This document shows, piece by piece, positions 51,986-62,341 of a stretch of 64,000 nucleotides of DNA (positions are counted from its first letter, which is position 1; each line of letters begins with the position of its first letter). A program made the translations under genes and the position numbers. The notes under the pieces are model-generated. The model was not told where the DNA came from and did no database searches. It worked only from the letters and a program-made list of their open reading frames with translations. This stretch comes from Mytilus edulis (taxonomy: Eukaryota; Mollusca; Bivalvia; Mytilida; Mytilidae): assembly GCF_963676685.1 (NCBI RefSeq), contig NC_092354.1, positions 26,878,193-26,942,192 of the forward strand. Reading direction: 5' to 3'.

Positions 51986-52487
51986 AATTCACGGCTGGTA
52001 ATCTACACACGCAGAACATTTGGTTCTGCAATAAAAACCGTGCGAGGATTTTCCGGTTGTGCTTGAGTGGAGTAATTGTCACCGCTTCAAAAGGTATGTA
52101 CATTTCTAAATCTAAATTTTCTTATTCAACTGATCAAAATATTGAAAATCGGAGAATGTCATGCTGTGGTGAATACTTTAACGAAGAGATACATGTATCA
52201 TTTACTGTTGTACGTAGAGTTGAACTCCTACAAAATCAGTTGTCCCACAAGAAATTGCCTAAAAAAGTGACATTTCAATTTTGAAATGGTTCTTTTTACA
52301 GACCTACAAGTTCAAATTTAGTTTTTTTTCGGGCAATGGGTATGAATGTTGTTTTTGGCGGCGTGTGCGCTGTCCGCCGTTGATAGACATCTTAATAATT
52401 CCAAAAACTAAATTTTTTCATGAAGTCATGCGTGAGGGAATCGGTTCTGATTGAGGACATCGTGAATGCGTGAGGGGAGGTACAAAT
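51986..52487 (+). repeat. Internal inverted arm, left
   Basis: From 'aattcacggctggtaatcta' to 'gcgtgaggggaggtacaa', this arm matches 53435-53912 in reverse complement. Identity is high. The main differences are an extra ~20 bases near 52430-52450 in this arm and scattered substitutions. The arms are separated by about 950 bp, so a long hairpin could form. The matching 75-codon open frames on both arms are one repeat seen twice. Confidence 0.85.
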
Positions 52488-53434
52488 CTTATCTTTATAT
52501 TCAAGCTATCAGTCGTTGAAACTTACCTAAATTTGGCTACATTGTTCATAAAAAAAACACATATGTGAGTGTGCTTAAAAAAGTTTACGAGATTGGATTT
52601 TGAAATAATTGTAGGAACTTAGGTTTAATAATATGTTTCACGAAGAATAAAGACAAAAAATGTTGTCAACGATTTTGTTTTCTTGCTACAAGTAAAAACT
52701 AGACCGATTATTTGCCCACATCTGCAAATTTGGAGACAGATTTGCAATTAAATAGTTAGACTTTTTTAACATAAAGAATATTTGGTGATTTATTGTATAA
52801 ATCAAAATCTTTAAACAAATATCAAATTTTGTGATTTTAGAATCATCTTTTTTTTTTAAATAAACTATTTTAGGGGAGATAACTCCTTTCGTAAATGTGT
52901 AAAACATGAATCTTAATTAAGCTTTTTTCAACTGATTTTTATAGTTCGTTCTTATGTTGTACTGTAACGTTATGGGTCATCGTAAATTCGCATTTTACTA
53001 ATTTTTATGTATTATATATAACTTGTTCGTCCGGTCACTTTTTCGTGGGGATCGGTTTTCTCGTGCTTGAGACTCAGTGTCCAGACTTATTTAAACAAAT
53101 AATAAGTTTTCATTGGCGATATCATTTTCTTAGATATATGTGTCGATCTCTGTGACGTATATTTGACGACAGGACTACTCCCAGAGGGTTTAGTTCGCTT
53201 CGAGGGCGGGGATAACTTGTATCTCCATGGCTTTTTGTAGTCAGTCCTCTTTTCCTTTTTCCTTTGAACAATGGCATTTTCTGAAATTGAACAAACAATT
53301 AATAATTTGATTTCATTGAATCAGAGATCAGTTTACATCTATTAAAGTATAAGGATAAATATGTGCTTTTAATCAGCATTGATCACATTTATTGAGTCAA
53401 CAAAAGTCACAAAGCCAAAGATTAAAAACAAATG

Positions 53435-53912
53435 TTTGTACTTCCCCTCACGCATTCACGATGTCCTCAAACTTCACGGAAAAATGTTGTTTTTGGAATT
53501 ATTAAGACGTCTATCAACACAGGACAGCACACACGCCGCCAAAAACAACATTCGTACCCATTGCCCGAAAAAAAAACTAAATTTGAACTTGTAGGTCTGT
53601 AAATAGAACCATTTCAAAATTGAAATGTCACTTGTTTAGGCAATTTCTTGTGGGACAACTGATTTTGTAGGAGTTCAACTCTACGTACAACAGTAAATGA
53701 TACATGTATCTCTTCGTTAAAGTATTCACCACAGCATAGCATTCTCCGATTTTCAATATTTTGATCAGTTGAATAAGAAAATTTAGATTTAGAAATGTAC
53801 ATACCTTTTGAAGCGGTGACAATTACTCCACTCAAGCACAACCGGAAAATCCTCTCACGGTTTTTATTGCAGAACCAAATGTTCTGCGTGTGTAGATTAC
53901 CAGCCGTGAATT
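53435..53912 (-). repeat. Internal inverted arm, right
   Basis: Reverse complement of 51986-52487. The arm contains 'cccctcacgcattcacgatg', 'cacacgccgccaaaaacaac' and 'cgtgtgtagattaccagccg'. It may mark a foldback unit nested in the larger transposon or an inverted duplication made inside it. Confidence 0.85.
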
Positions 53913-54511
53913 AGGAAAAGTTATGAATTTAAACACTTTCTACTAGAGACGGTTAGCTTTTTAGAAAAGCTATTACTTGTTTGAAATTAGAATGCATTTG
54001 TGCACTCGGAGTCAAGATGCAAGTGTACACCTACATAGTGCATGTGTGTCATTAAGTACATTCTGTGGTGCTTTCAAATGTTTCTCAATTTCATATTTGA
54101 TGTGAAAATATTGAAGATATACCATGCATTGACTGTGTTAGTTTTGGCAGGTTCGTGAATATTTTTTCACTACATGGGCGCAGCCATATTAATTTCATAA
54201 CGAGGCGCACTTTAATTATATAATCATAAAACGTTTCGGATTTAAGTTGCGGTTTTCTGTGGTGAATTAGAAGGATTATTAATTAGTTTTCGTATTAAAA
54301 AAGAAGAAAAGGTGTTAATATTAGAATAACGAAATCTGCATCTTGTAAATCTTAACTTAATAGATAAAGTTTGTTCCACGTGTCACAAGGTTATCTTGAC
54401 CATCTTCTGTAGTACATTTTATTTTACGTGAAAGGCGAGATGATGTGGTTCTTTTTTTGTGAAATCAAGTTAAGACGATAAAATAAAACACAAATTAGTT
54501 AAAATACTTAC

Positions 54512-54572
54512 AGCTTTTCAATGAATCAGGCCAAAAATCACTCAGGTTCTTTATTCGTTTGATTGCGGCCAT
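54512..54572 (-). other. Possible first coding exon near transposon right end
   Basis: A minus-strand ATG in good context (agtgATGGcc) opens 20 codons, MAAIKRIKNLSDFWPDSLKS, followed directly by a consensus gtaagt donor. It lies ~200 bp inside the right terminus, where a transposon's own gene or a captured promoter-exon could start. A candidate second exon near 53110-53280, rich in Lys and Ser, has a good acceptor, but joining it gives an immediate stop, so I leave it unjoined. Confidence 0.3.
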
Positions 54573-54778
54573 CACTTCATGTACAACAGAACTTGGACAC
54601 GCGAATATAATATCGTCCGGCGGGAAATTCTGTTATCAGTTGCACAGCTGGTTCCTGGTAATACGATGCATCCACGATAGTAAACATACTAGTCTAATTA
54701 GTAGTTTGATAATCTACTAGGGACTTTTAATGAAGTACTAGCCGAACTAGTAATATTTACTAGGTATTTTTTTCAGTG

Positions 54779-55319
54779 TACATCGTGTTTGATAAGATTT
54801 TACAAGTGAAAAGTAGTTGAACAGTTAGCATGATTACCATATTATGAAGTTAATTATATGACCATATAAGGATTGCATGTGATATTTTTGTATACCATAT
54901 TAGGAAATGTTTATCATGTGACCATCTATGGAAATTAACCACGTGATATATGTTTTGATCTGCGCGAGGTGGCCTTCACGGCCGGGGGTCTGGAGGCCGC
55001 TCAAGGCCCCCAGAAAATTTTGGGATAAATGGTGCAAAATTATGCAATCTGGGCTATTCCTGGCACTTAAATTTAGTTTTAAAAAACATTGTTTTTATAT
55101 AAGATTTTTCCCCATTTTTCAAAAAAATGTTCAATATGATATAACTTCTATCATTTTTAGATTTTAAGAAGAGAAAAAACATACTTTCTCAATTGCTGAC
55201 AACTTCTGATAATAAATAGGAAAAGGAAATAATTAATATTTAATAAGGGTAAACATTTATGGTGTATAAATAATATATAATGGCAATTTCATTTCCATAA
55301 TTCATTGATTTCATTGTCA
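54779..55319. other. Non-genic stretch with GC-rich inverted repeat
   Basis: Right flank of the transposon. Around 54980-55012 'ggccgggggtctggaggccg' is followed by 'ctcaaggcccccagaaaa', a GC-rich imperfect hairpin that stands out from the AT-rich surroundings and resembles a dispersed repeat. The start of this stretch would continue the secreted-protein frame if the transposon were absent. A possible ATTAAA signal for the hAT-like gene lies at 55239-55244 on the minus strand. Confidence 0.4.
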
Positions 55320-56634
55320 CTAGTGTCCTTTTGTCTTTTGAGAAGCTGAGGTAATGTGTCCTAATCTTGCTCTTTTGGCTGCTTTTTCAATCAATTCTTT
55401 TGCTTTTCTCTTGGAAACTGTTTTTTCCTGCGATTTGATTTGTAAGTTTGTTTTTTTTCCCTCATTGATTAATTTCTGTTTGAGCAGTTCTTCCTTGTAC
55501 TGCTTACAAGCAGTTTTCATATTTTTACACAGGTGAGGATCTATCTTTTCATGTAATACATCTTTTTTCTTGTAGTACTCTACAGCTGTTTTCTCAGTTG
55601 CTTTCAAACTGTATTTTATATTCTGAATAGCATTGTATGTTGAAATGTTAATACTTCCAGATTTACAATCTATAATGTCATTCATTATGTTGAAACTAGA
55701 TTCTACTTGTGGTCCATGAAAACAACTAAGCAGTGATTGAGCCATTTTTGAAAGAAGTGGATACTTCTTTACAATACCATCTTTGCCCCACCATACATCA
55801 ATTCTTTCATCATCTTTCAACTCCACAATTGATTCATCTGTCTGAAATTTTCTAATTTCCAAATCATAGTTTTCTATTTCATCTTCTTCAAGCACATTTG
55901 TTGCAAGACTTGGCAATTTTTGTAAGTAAATCAATGTACAGGTATGGCCTTTTGTATCTGGGTGAATAGCTGAAACTGCTTTCAAGAAAACATTTGTAAT
56001 TGGAAGCTTATTCTGAAGGGTGAGTTCACAATTTTTATAGGCATCTTGAACCTGAAAAATATTGTATAAAAAAAATATAACAATTGCTCAAATAAATTGA
56101 ACAACCAAAACTTACATTACTGCACTTGTTATTTTGTATATAATTCCTTCTATAACCTAATATTTTGCATATACACATGTGATTTAATATAAAAAATGCA
56201 AAATTATGATTTCTTGATGTATATGTTAATGGACAATCATGTTAGTCGATTAATTTTTTTGTATGTTTTTCTTTGACAAACTGAGATTATTATCAAATTT
56301 GAAATGTTCTTGTAGCTTGTTATGTTTGAAATTTACACTTGTCAACTCATTGTTATTTGTTATTAGTTTTTGATATTGGATACTTTGTTCTGAGACTTCT
56401 GGTGACTTTAATTTAATGATTGAGATTTATCTAGGGTATATTTAGTGCTTGTTGTGTGGTATGGGCTCTTGCTCACTGTTGAAGGCCACAAAAGGAACCC
56501 CTTTGTGACGGCATTTTTGCAATGCTTTATTTTATTGTTATGTTGTCTTTTTGATGAATACCCTATATCCTTTCTATTTCATATAAAGTTTTTAAAAAAA
56601 ACTTACATTATATATAGTTTCTAAAAAAACTTAC

Positions 56635-56838
56635 ATTATGCAAAAATGTTTTTACTGCCACATCTTTTTGATTCTTCTGTATTACTTGTGATGATTTTAC
56701 CCCAATGAACATTTTATCTGCTTTCAAGAAGTTTGCTGTTGTTGAAATGTCTAATCTCTTTAATTTTGCTGATGTTGTTGCTGACTTCAAAATTTCAGGT
56801 TTCACATAACAAGCAAGAAACTCTCTAAATAACTTGAC
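56635..56838 (-). pseudogene. Exon 4 of the hAT-like gene
   Basis: Follows acceptor 'aattctttacag' and ends with CAT-AAT before gtaagt. It encodes VKLFREFLACYVKPEILKSA through VAVKTFLHN, phase 0 at both ends. Just beyond its donor, 'acttacattat' (the donor read on the plus strand) is repeated 26 bases away, so a second decoy donor exists in the intron. Confidence 0.75.
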
Positions 56839-56984
56839 CTGTAAAGAATTATTATCATATTAAAATATAACAAATTTGTCTCTGTATGCTACACTGGGAA
56901 ATTTGTGTTCATCAAGAAATATATTAACAACAAATAGTTATATATAGTCAGGAATATCGAAGATGTGGTATTTTGTGATATGTG

Positions 56985-57045
56985 TGGTATGAGTGTGAAT
57001 GAGACAACTCTCCATCCAAGTCAGAAATCTGAAAAGTAAAATTAT
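56985..57045 (+). repeat. Dispersed mussel repeat, second copy
   Basis: Contains 'tatgagtgtgaatgagacaa' and 'ctctccatccaagtcagaaa', matching the repeat near 829-915. It lies in intron 3 of the hAT-like gene. Confidence 0.55.
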
Positions 57046-57148
57046 TAATTTAAAAGTATGTCAATGTTGAAGACCATGCTGAGCTTCATATTTTTTGGTG
57101 TTTTTTTTGCTGTATATATGGGACATTGTTTTTTGCATTTGCACTTAC

Positions 57149-57340
57149 TAATTGCTCATGCAGCTCATGAATCATTGGCTCTTTCATTTCAAAGGTTAAG
57201 ACAAACTGCTTCAAAAGAGGCAATACTGAGGAATACAGGCCCATTATCATTTTTGCATAACTTCTCTCGTAAAATACTTTTCCAACAATTCTCTTCTTTC
57301 TTTCAAGACCATCTTTTGTCAGATTTTTCTTCAGAAGACA
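57149..57340 (-). pseudogene. Exon 3 of the hAT-like gene
   Basis: Runs from acceptor 'tcatttacag' to donor gtaagt, 64 codons, phase 0 at both ends. It encodes KKRIVGKVFYERSYAKMIMG and LLKQFVLTFEMKEPMIHELH, matching the alpha-helical segment that follows the RW motif in hAT proteins. The plus-strand open frame at 57058-57363 is its antisense shadow. Confidence 0.75.
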
Positions 57341-57996
57341 CTGTAAATGATAGTTTTAATTAATAAATGTCTTAGTATTAATAACAAGGCAATGGCAATA
57401 GTTAAATTGAGCTTACATATATTGACTCTTTGTCATTCCCAATATGTGTTGTTATGCATGTGATTTTTTGTGTTGTCAGTCAGTTGAATTTTCAGATTGT
57501 TTTCTCTTTAAGAAATGAAAAATGTACAAAATTTACTTTGTTTATTTTTTTTCCTCTCCATTTAAAATTCTAAGCATCTAAGTGGGTCAAAATTAAATGC
57601 TGAAAAAAAATTCAATAATTTACAAACATGATAAAGAATCAGTTTAAGAATGAACCCAATACTTGGACTTTTAATTAAGAAATAAATACCCTTCCACACA
57701 TTTATTGAAAATTATCATGAACTGGATGCTGTACTGAAACCTTTATTTGCTTACTTAATACTAGAAGTTGTTTGGTGTTGCTTTCATTACTTTAATGGAC
57801 ATTGACTCCACATTATCCACTGTAAAAATAAAACAAAACTAAAAACAAACAAAAAATAATTAAATCAAAACACTTGAAACATTATAACAAACAAAAGAAA
57901 GAAATATAAGTATTCCTGTATTCAATTACAATATGTCAACAATAGTATTATAGAATTCTGTCTGCTTGTCATTCAACAAATAATTTATGTGAAGTC

Positions 57997-58049
57997 CATT
58001 TTATCAATGGGCTATTATATAATTTATATAACAGCCCATTGATAAAATG
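57997..58049. repeat. 53-bp near-perfect palindrome in intron 2
   Basis: 'cattttatcaatgggct' and 'agcccattgataaaatg' are exact inverted copies separated by an AT-rich centre that is itself nearly palindromic. It could extrude as a cruciform or be a tiny inverted-repeat element. It is not near a splice site. Confidence 0.85.
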
Positions 58050-58197
58050 AACAATATAATAAACATTAAGTACTTTAATTTCTATAAAGAATACAGGTAA
58101 TTTGTGAATGGCATTTTTGATAATAATTACAAATATTAATTAACAAAAATAACAATAACTTGAAAATATTTAAATAAAAATAAAATCAAAAACCCAC

Positions 58198-59745
58198 CTT
58201 TCTTATTTCTAAAATCCTGGCTCTGGATGACTCTGATACACCTAACCTGTGGTACACTTCCACAACAGATATCAGGTATTTGTGACGAATCTTTTCATCT
58301 ATCCATGGCACATAAAACACAGTGTATCCATCAAAAAGTCTAAGAGTATCTACTGTGACATCGTAAACTGAAAGCCATCTGTGACCTACATATCTTTGAG
58401 GCATGGTAAACTTTTAATATGTTGAGCATTGTACAAATTTCTTGAAAAAACTCTCTTAAATCTGGAGACCACTTGAAATCATTAAACAAGTCATTGTATA
58501 GCTGTTCTATAAATCCATCAAATGGCTTGCAGAATGCTTTGGCTGAGTTATGAACATGATGACAAGTATCACCATCAACATCCAATAAGTGTGGAGCCTT
58601 CTGACTTCTAATACGGGTCTCAAGTCTAGATTTCGAACCACGCATGACATTGCATGAATCCATTAAGATTGATGTCAAGTTTTTCCATGGTATGTCATTT
58701 TTTTCAAATACATCCACAACTTTTGTATACAGAGCTTCACTGTTTACAGTAACACATGTCAGGGAAGATAAATGCCTGACCACTACTTTGTTTGAGATTT
58801 TACAGAAGTAACTAGCAAGTATAGTTAGCACCTTTTGATAGTTAGAACTTGTGCTTTCATCCATATTCAAGGAAAAGCAACTTGTCTTCAAACATCTTAT
58901 AAGATCTTCTTCAAAAGTTTTTCCAACGCCAAAACGGGTCTTATATGAAGCAGTGGTTCTGTTCATAGTGATGGAGTCCAAAGCCTTTTTATCATCAGAT
59001 AAAGTTTTTGCCAATTCAAGCATTTTTGGCACAAGGGAAAAAAATCCATCAAATGGCTTGCAGAATGCTTTGGCTGAGTTATGAACATGATGACAAGTAT
59101 CACCATCAACATCCAATAAGTGTGGAGCCTTCTGACTTCTAATACGGGTCTCAAGTCCAGATTTCGAACCACGCATGACATTGCATGAATCCATTAAGAT
59201 TGATGTCAAGTTTTTCCATGGTATGTCATTTTTTTCAAATACATCCACAACTTTTGTATACAGAGCTTCACTGTTTACAGTAACACATGTCAGGGAAGAT
59301 AAATGCCTGACCACTACTTTGTTTGAGATTTTACAGAAGTAACTAGCAAGTATAGTTAGCACCTTTTGATAGTTAGAACTTGTGCTTTCATCCATATTCA
59401 AGGAAAAGCAACTTGTCTTCAAACATCTTATAAGATCTTCTTCAAAAGTTTTTCCAACGCCAAAACGGGTCTTATATGAAGCAGTGGTTCTGTTCATAGT
59501 GATGGAGTCCAAAGCCTTTTTATCATCAGATAAAGTTTTTGCCAATTCAAGCATTTTTGGCACAAGGGAAAAAGATAGAGAGTTTTCGGAAGTAAATGCC
59601 ACTACCATAGATTCCATATTTGTTACCCTATCCTGAAATGATGTAAGTGAAGCTGGTGCAGGTTGTTTTAGTTCTGCAGATGACTTGAACATTGGATGTA
59701 ATCCATATATACCTTGGTGAGTATCTAATTTTGCTCCAAATGCAC
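58198..59745 (-). pseudogene. Exon 2 of the hAT-like gene (catalytic part, duplicated)
   Basis: The exon begins after 'gttttatttttag' and ends at AAA-G|gtgggt. The frame from exon 1 runs without stops through both copies of the duplicated block down to ~58405. There the downstream sequence (PQRYVGHRWLSVYDV and onward) is one base out of frame. Without that extra base the frame would continue to the donor. Confidence 0.8.
58511..59572. repeat. 531-bp in-frame tandem duplication in exon 2
   Basis: Copies 58511-59041 and 59042-59572 are head to tail with an offset of 531 bp (177 codons). By eye they differ at a single base (58627 T against 59158 C), which changes Arg to Gly in the protein. The unit covers both Asp motifs, so the predicted protein would have them twice. 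Low divergence means a very recent event or an assembly error. Confidence 0.92.
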
Positions 59746-60488
59746 CTAAAAATAAAACAAGTTAAGTATTACAACAACAAGTCAATCTAGTTAAACGAGA
59801 CTTGAGATGCATTTTGAAAAAATGTCTGACTACAGCATTAAAATGTTTTTATATTGTAGATTAAGTGGTAATGATTGCTTTTGTCAGGTTGGGACATTTA
59901 AGGGATATCCCTCTTTAGGGATTGTTCCCAACCTGTGTGTTGGTGTTCATCCCTTTGACTTATACATCATTTGAAGAAATATTTGCAGAAAAAAAAAGTC
60001 CAGACCTACAAAAAATTTGGGCATAGTAGCCCCTAGAAATTAAGAATTTATACCCCCCTATCCCCAATTTCCCAGGCCTTAAAGTTTGGTCAAAGAAAGA
60101 AAAGCAAAGAGAGTAGGACAGTTCTCCTTATCCTAAAAGAACATACCTCATTGCTTAAAAGATAGATACACAACATTTAGACAAATAAATAAAGAAATTT
60201 CAACGTACCAGACAGGCTGTGATTTGTTTTTCTCATTTTCAAATTGTCCAGGTGAAGTTTTTTGGTTAAGTGTTGCTCCAAACTTTTCCAGCCTCTTCCA
60301 GCGTAATTGATGTCTTTTTGACATAACTCACATCTGGCAATTCCTCTTGAGTTAATTTTCCTAATAAACTGGCCTACTGGGTTGCCATAAACCGAACGTT
60401 CAACCCAATCCCATTTCCAACAGTTTTTGACACCTTTGTCAACTTCCAAATTGTATGAGTCCCTCTGAAGTACAACACGGGAAACCAT

Positions 60489-60570
60489 CTTTCATCTTGA
60501 CTTTGAAATCTCGACCAATCACGTTCGTCCTTTTATTAAAACATAGCTATGGCCAATCAAAAATGAGCTT
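60489..60570 (-). promoter_or_regulatory. Probable promoter of hAT-like gene, inverted CCAAT boxes
   Basis: On the minus strand ATTGG occurs twice upstream of the start codon (plus-strand 'cgaccaatcac' near 60512-60522 and 'ggccaatcaaa' near 60552-60562), the arrangement recognised by NF-Y. No TATA box is evident. Confidence 0.35.
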
Positions 60571-60574
60571 ATTT

Positions 60575-60725
60575 CCGCTCTTGGAAGTTTTTTTATATAA
60601 TTTTTATCGGATTCGGAGAAGAGCGGAAAAATATCCGGTTTTGCCGTGATAAATAAAAAAAACGGAATTCAAAGCAAGAAATCGGAAAGAAGTCGAGCGG
60701 AAAGCGGAATTCCGCTAAAAAACGG
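60575..60725. other. Cluster of CGGA motifs
   Basis: About a dozen CGGA/TCCG words fall in 150 bases (for example 'cggattcggagaagagcgga', 'gagcggaaagcggaattccg'), in an otherwise AT-rich region. They could be ETS-like sites in the upstream region of the hAT-like gene or the remnant of a small repeat. Confidence 0.4.
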
Positions 60726-61469
60726 AAGAAAATCAGGTCTGCTAATGTCTGTTATGATATTTTATGATGTGTCACGATAAGAAAATAATGTACATGTAAA
60801 TACATAGAAAAGTTATAAATTGGATTTTCTCGTGTTAAACAATTAAGCTTGATTATTGTAATATAAAGGATTATCTTTAAAAAAAAGAGTTATGCTTACA
60901 TGTTTTTGTTTACTATAACTGCTAGTTATGCTTCCACACTAGTTATGCTTCCACAAGCAGCACTAATTTCTACCTCCATTGGTTCCTGTTCAATAACATG
61001 ATTCTAAAAAGAAAAAGAAAATAAACAGTTAAGACAATTATCAATGTTTAGCACTCATTGTTATGACTATCTTTTTTCAGAATACACTTGAATGTTCATT
61101 AAATGAAATATGGTGATTTGTTTTGACTGTAATTAACATTTGGTTCTGATAATTCTTTTTTAAGACTTCAATATCTACTATAAATGTGTTGGTTCTTAAT
61201 TTGTCAGAACTACATTATTATTAAAATAAATTATCAAGTATATTATGTATGGCCCGTTTTGACATTTAAAATTTAAATTAAGTGACATAAATATATACAA
61301 CTGAATGCATCGGTTGTATGACAATTTTCATTTTATTTCTAAAATTGACCTACATAACAAAGCATTTGAAAATTAAATAGTAAGGTGTCTGATTTTGTAA
61401 GAACCATATTTTCTCATTATGTACATGTATTACTCATTTCGGAATTGTGCCTGTTTTTTCAGTAGTATG
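60726..61469. other. Non-genic stretch
   Basis: No supported gene. The only local feature is a short direct repeat, 'ctagttatgcttccaca', occurring twice near 60920-60955. Confidence 0.5.
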
Positions 61470-61602
61470 ACCTCAATGCTCTTCAACTTTGAAATTGTTT
61501 GGCTTTATAAATATTTTGATATCAGTGTCTATGATGAGTCTAATGAAGACGAAACGTGCGTCTGGCGTACTAAATTACAATCCTGGTAACTTTGATAACT
61601 AC
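61470..61602 (-). repeat. 'gccagacgcgcgtttcgtct' element, copy 4, inverted
   Basis: Reverse complement of the family seen at 40656, 40985 and 42268: 'cctcaatgctcttcaacttt', 'gaagacgaaacgtgcgtctg', 'gcgtactaaattacaatcct' and 'ggtaactttgataact'. It is complete at the 'agttatcaaagttacc' end. Confidence 0.8.
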
Positions 61603-62136
61603 TTAAACTGTTTATATATCAAGTGTCAACTCAACGGTCATATTTGATGGGAAGTCATGGTGTTGTGCCAGAATTTTTGTTATGTTAACAAACACCTTAA
61701 TGCCAAATATTATAAATTTAAGTCAAATAATGAAATAATTTTTGTCTTGGACAAGACTGTTTGAAAGAAAAAGGATCCTTAAATTGATTTCATGCATCTC
61801 CTTGTTTTTATATTGTTACAATTAAACTTGTTTTTCCAGTACATGAATCTTCAACTGTGTGATTGTTTTTCGACAGCTTCTATATTTCCGTCAACATTTA
61901 CATTCTTGACATCAATTCCATCATATCAAAAGCAGAACAAGCAGCTGAGCAACAAAGAATGCCCTCTTATATTTTTGATTCTCTGATAATAATGTGGTAT
62001 TTCTAGGATCTACAACCTGTGATGCATTGCTAACTTTGTTTGAACTGTTACACAATGTCTTTCTTTGGGAAAACATTGAACTGAAAAGTCTTGTATTTGC
62101 CCTATAATAAGAACGAGTCTATCTGCTAACACATAA
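61603..62136. other. Non-genic stretch
   Basis: No supported coding sequence. The 64-codon plus-strand open frame at 61792-61986 has no recognisable features. Confidence 0.45.
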
Positions 62137-62341
62137 CAAGTAAAAACACAAAAAAACTGACTCCGAGGAAAATTCAAAAAGGAAAGTCCCAAATCAAAAG
62201 TCCAAACACATCAAACGAATGGATAACAACTGTCCTATTCTAATGTAGAACATGGTGGATTGAACCTGGTTTTATAGCTAGCTAAACCTCTAACTTGTAT
62301 GACAGTCGCATCAAATTCCATTACATTGTCAACGACGTATT
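62137..62341. repeat. Dispersed mussel repeat, 'gacagtcgcatcaaattcc' family
   Basis: Contains 'ctccgaggaaaattcaaaaa', 'cacatcaaacgaatggataa', 'ggtggattgaacctggtttt' and 'atgacagtcgcatcaaattc' in the order I remember from a very common Mytilus repeat. It overlaps the 3' end of the zinc-finger ORF. Confidence 0.7.

Larger units (their letters stand above)
49026..54778. mobile_element. 5.75-kb TIR transposon, CACTG ends, TA target duplication
   Basis: The left end 'cactgaaaaaaatacctagt' plus 'aa' is matched perfectly, inverted, by the right end 'ttactaggtatttttttcag' plus 'tg', giving 22-bp terminal inverted repeats. Both ends are bordered by TA. Because the joint reads gtac on both sides, a 4-bp GTAC duplication with an ACTG end is equally possible. 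Both subterminal regions (49040-49400 and ~54680-54770) are dense in the motif ctagtaa in both orientations. CACT(A/G) ends with arrays of subterminal motifs resemble CACTA/EnSpm elements, a tentative placing. No intact transposase is visible; a pair of ~490-bp inverted arms lies inside. Confidence 0.8.
55320..60488 (-). pseudogene. hAT transposase-like gene with zinc finger (5 exons, one frameshift)
   Basis: Exons on the minus strand: 60209-60488, 58198-59745, 57149-57340, 56635-56838 and 55320-56051. Donors are gtacgt, gtgggt, gtaagt and gtaagt, acceptors all end in AG after T-rich tracts, and phases match throughout. Exon 1 carries a finger C53-X2-C56-X16-H73-X5-H79 after a Trp-rich start. 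Exon 2 has hAT signatures: FSLNMDEST (Asp ~212), ILMDSCNVMRG (Asp ~279) and the HRWLSVYDV motif. Exon 5 has the C-terminal hAT dimerisation region with KKYPLLSKMA and GPQVESSFN (the usual ERSFS position), then a Lys-rich tail. Exon 2 holds a 531-bp in-frame duplication and a +1 frameshift near 58405. Without the frameshift it would have about 984 residues. Introns suggest a domesticated gene, now damaged or carrying a sequencing error. Confidence 0.78.

Noticed and set aside
53110-53290. Second exon for the MAAIKRIKNL first exon in the transposon
   Set aside because: The acceptor is good, but joining to the donor at 54511 creates an in-frame stop at the junction.
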